Assembly: GCA_964461045.1 (NCBI GenBank)
Contig: CAYWSJ010000038.1
Location: 1-33,136 of the forward strand
Source: JAGXLC01 sp964461045
GTDB taxonomy: Bacteria; Bacteroidota; Bacteroidia; Bacteroidales; UBA12077
Length of the DNA stretch: 33,136 nucleotides
Direction of reading: 5' to 3'
The notes beneath the pieces are model-generated. The model did not search any database. It was not told where the DNA came from and was given only the letters and a program-made list of their open reading frames with translations. Positions 32,501 to 33,136 of the stretch are shown one piece after another (the first letter of the stretch is position 1; every line of letters begins with the position of its first letter). The translations under genes were made by a program, and so were the position numbers.

Positions 32501-33136
32501 AAGGTATAATTGGTCTCTTCCCTGCCAATTCAGATGGAAATGATATCCTTATCTTTGAAAATGAATCCAGGAAAAAAATTGCGCAACGGATACCCATGCT
32601 CAGGCAGCAAAAACTAAGGGATAAGAAAGGGCTTGCTCTTTCTTTAAGTGATTATGTAGCTCCCGTTGATTCCGGAATTAAAGATTATTTTGGAGGTTTT
32701 GCAGTAACAACCGGCCTGGGAACTGACAAACATGTTGAAAGGTTCAAACAGAAAGGAGATAGCTATAACAGCATCATGTTCAGGTTAATTGCTGACAGAC
32801 TGGTTGAAGCTTTTGCCGAAGTATTACATGAATGGGTGCGTAAAAAATACTGGGGATATGAACCTTTTGAAGATCTCTCGAAGGAAGAGCTGATTAAAGA
32901 AAAGTACCAGGGTATCAGACCAGCTCCGGGTTACCCTGCATGCCCCGATCATACTCTTAAAGGTCATTTATTTGATCTCTTAAATGTTGAGGATGAAATA
33001 GGAATTGAACTTACAGAAAGCTATGCGATGAAACCGGCAAGTTCAGTAACTGGTTTTTATATGGCACACAATGCATCAAAATATTTTGGAATTGGAAAAA
33101 TTGGAAAAGACCAGGTGCAGGATTACGCACGACGTG
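29533..33136 (+). CDS. metH: Cobalamin-dependent methionine synthase, C-terminus cut by the window
   Basis: The frame is open from the ATG at 29533 to the right edge, 1201 codons; by comparison with E. coli MetH only some 20-30 residues are missing. It moves a methyl group from methyltetrahydrofolate to homocysteine. Modules: homocysteine/zinc domain (about 1-325) with zinc ligands C241, C304 and C305; pterin-binding domain (about 350-620, entry IGERTTVSGSNIF); helical cap (about 640-730); B12 domain (about 740-880) with DGDVHDIGKN and cobalt ligand H753; and SAM-dependent reactivation domain (from about 900) with RPAPGYPACPDHT near 1127-1139. All expected residues are present. An ATG at 29528 is out of frame. 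A long, possibly structured leader precedes it. Confidence 0.96.
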   Translation, partial: MDIREAVKEKILVLDGAMGTWIQEKNLSEEFYRKEMFKNHPVALKGLNEVLNLTSPELVKDVYTSYIQAGANIITTNSFNANYYSLYEYHLEQYNYEINKNAACLAREAVDESIKANKNSCLFVAGTLGPTSKTASISPNINQPGLRDISFDELADAYKNQVIGLIDGGVDVLLVETVFDTLNAKAALYAINQVKRKVSKDIPVMVSGTIDESGRNLSGQTVEAFFNSLEPFGLFSIGLNCSFGADMMVPYLERLAIKSTVNVSVHPNAGLPNEFGGYDQSAIEMARQIERYLENGYVNIVGGCCGTTPDHIKALKRITEKYNPRVIMPHNRTTRLSGLQSLGVKDTTRLIQIGERTTVSGSNIFKSYILNENYEGAFEVAKQQVEAGADMLNISVDDGMVDAGNTLPYFLNLLGAEPEIATIPFMIDSSDFSVLENSLKSMQGRAIVNSISLKDGEQDFKEKAKRINELGANTIFMAFDENGQADTYERKIEICARAYEIWTRELDFPPENLIFDPNVLTIATGIDKHNHYGKDFIKAVQWIKQNLPYAKAIGGITNVSFAFRGNDYLREVINSVFLYHCENAGLDFAIVNPGKIYEFSEIPAKLRRYVEDLVFYLRKDATDRLLELSKKYVKEGKKEIQTSKWRKQPAENRIKYAVVSGETGYIKEDLLELRKESGHPLEIIEGPLMRGMDEVGNLFGDGKMFLPQVIKSARVMNKAVSELMPFLNEEIKEQFKTVKKRKIVLATVDGDVHDIGKNILSLVLQSNNFEVKDLGVMVSNKDLLKSIKDEEPDLVGLSGLITPSLDQMVDFIKEAEKIKFSLPILVGGATTSSLHTAIKMAPNYSGVVVQVSDASKSVSLVNQLTGENVDEVIKEIKEDQKRIRERYYKRKLSGKSVSFRQARRKRFMYNYKHEKPVKPNMLGTKVFEDFDLNLLRKYIDWTPFFHGWGLKGIFPQIFEKEKVGPEAKRVFDEAQNMLNEIIAEKLIKPKGIIGLFPANSDGNDILIFENESRKKIAQRIPMLRQQKLRDKKGLALSLSDYVAPVDSGIKDYFGGFAVTTGLGTDKHVERFKQKGDSYNSIMFRLIADRLVEAFAEVLHEWVRKKYWGYEPFEDLSKEELIKEKYQGIRPAPGYPACPDHTLKGHLFDLLNVEDEIGIELTESYAMKPASSVTGFYMAHNASKYFGIGKIGKDQVQDYARR

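Overview
The window is an AT-rich, gene-dense chromosomal segment from a member of the Bacteroidota. Four things point there. Several families are typical of that phylum: the DUF3276/PUR-like protein, the DUF5606 protein, a long NusB, and a FeoA-FeoB fusion with a FeoB-associated Cys-rich peptide. The gene order nusB-DUF1573-yajC-ybbR-coaE is familiar from the phylum. Start sites mostly lack strong Shine-Dalgarno sequences. Many genes are preceded by the Bacteroidota promoter form TTG-N19..22-TAnnTTTG. I cannot place it below phylum level. I see no phage, insertion sequence, CRISPR array, rRNA or tRNA. This looks like core genome rather than an island.

Layout, left to right. (1) 1-2442: sulfate assimilation, with a divergent pair cysH (partial, left edge) and a fused ATP sulfurylase/APS kinase. 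(2) 2395-2600: a palindrome, a 100-N assembly gap and a 19-nt tandem repeat, all sharing the same core sequence. (3) 2593-3840: a leftward SH3b-NlpC/P60 peptidase and Nudix hydrolase pair. (4) 4173-6329: a 7TM-HD phosphodiesterase (PgpH type), after an intergenic region with two inverted repeats. (5) 6414-11587: leftward genes for an internally duplicated membrane protein, LolA-like carrier, FtsK and a lipoprotein. (6) 11786-13768: carbamate kinase and ornithine carbamoyltransferase. (7) 13828-17060: DUF456, the FeoB-associated peptide (57 aa) and FeoAB. (8) 17254-17667: DUF3276. (9) 18058-22739: rightward nusB, DUF1573, yajC, ybbR, coaE, a TerB/DnaJ protein and DUF5606. (10) 22724-27080: leftward SAM hydrolase-like protein, MazG and a soluble hybrid histidine kinase. 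(11) 27217-29135: phoH-purC. (12) 29533-right edge: cobalamin-dependent methionine synthase metH, lacking only its last residues.

Functional links: cysH and sat-cysC take sulfate to sulfite. FeoAB and its small partner import ferrous iron. PgpH and the YbbR/CdaR-like protein both belong to families tied to cyclic di-AMP, although no cyclase is in the window. YajC, LolA, the lipoproteins and FtsK are envelope and division functions.

The most interesting uncharacterised element is the ~146-nt predicted leader of metH. It contains a segment that can fold as an H-type pseudoknot inside a closing helix and does not match the SAM-I, SAM-II, SAH or cobalamin riboswitch consensus as I know them. Other items worth a look are the 18-bp perfect inverted repeat before pgpH, the dispersed CCCGCCCTAAAG stem-loop present twice, and the repeat family that broke the assembly.
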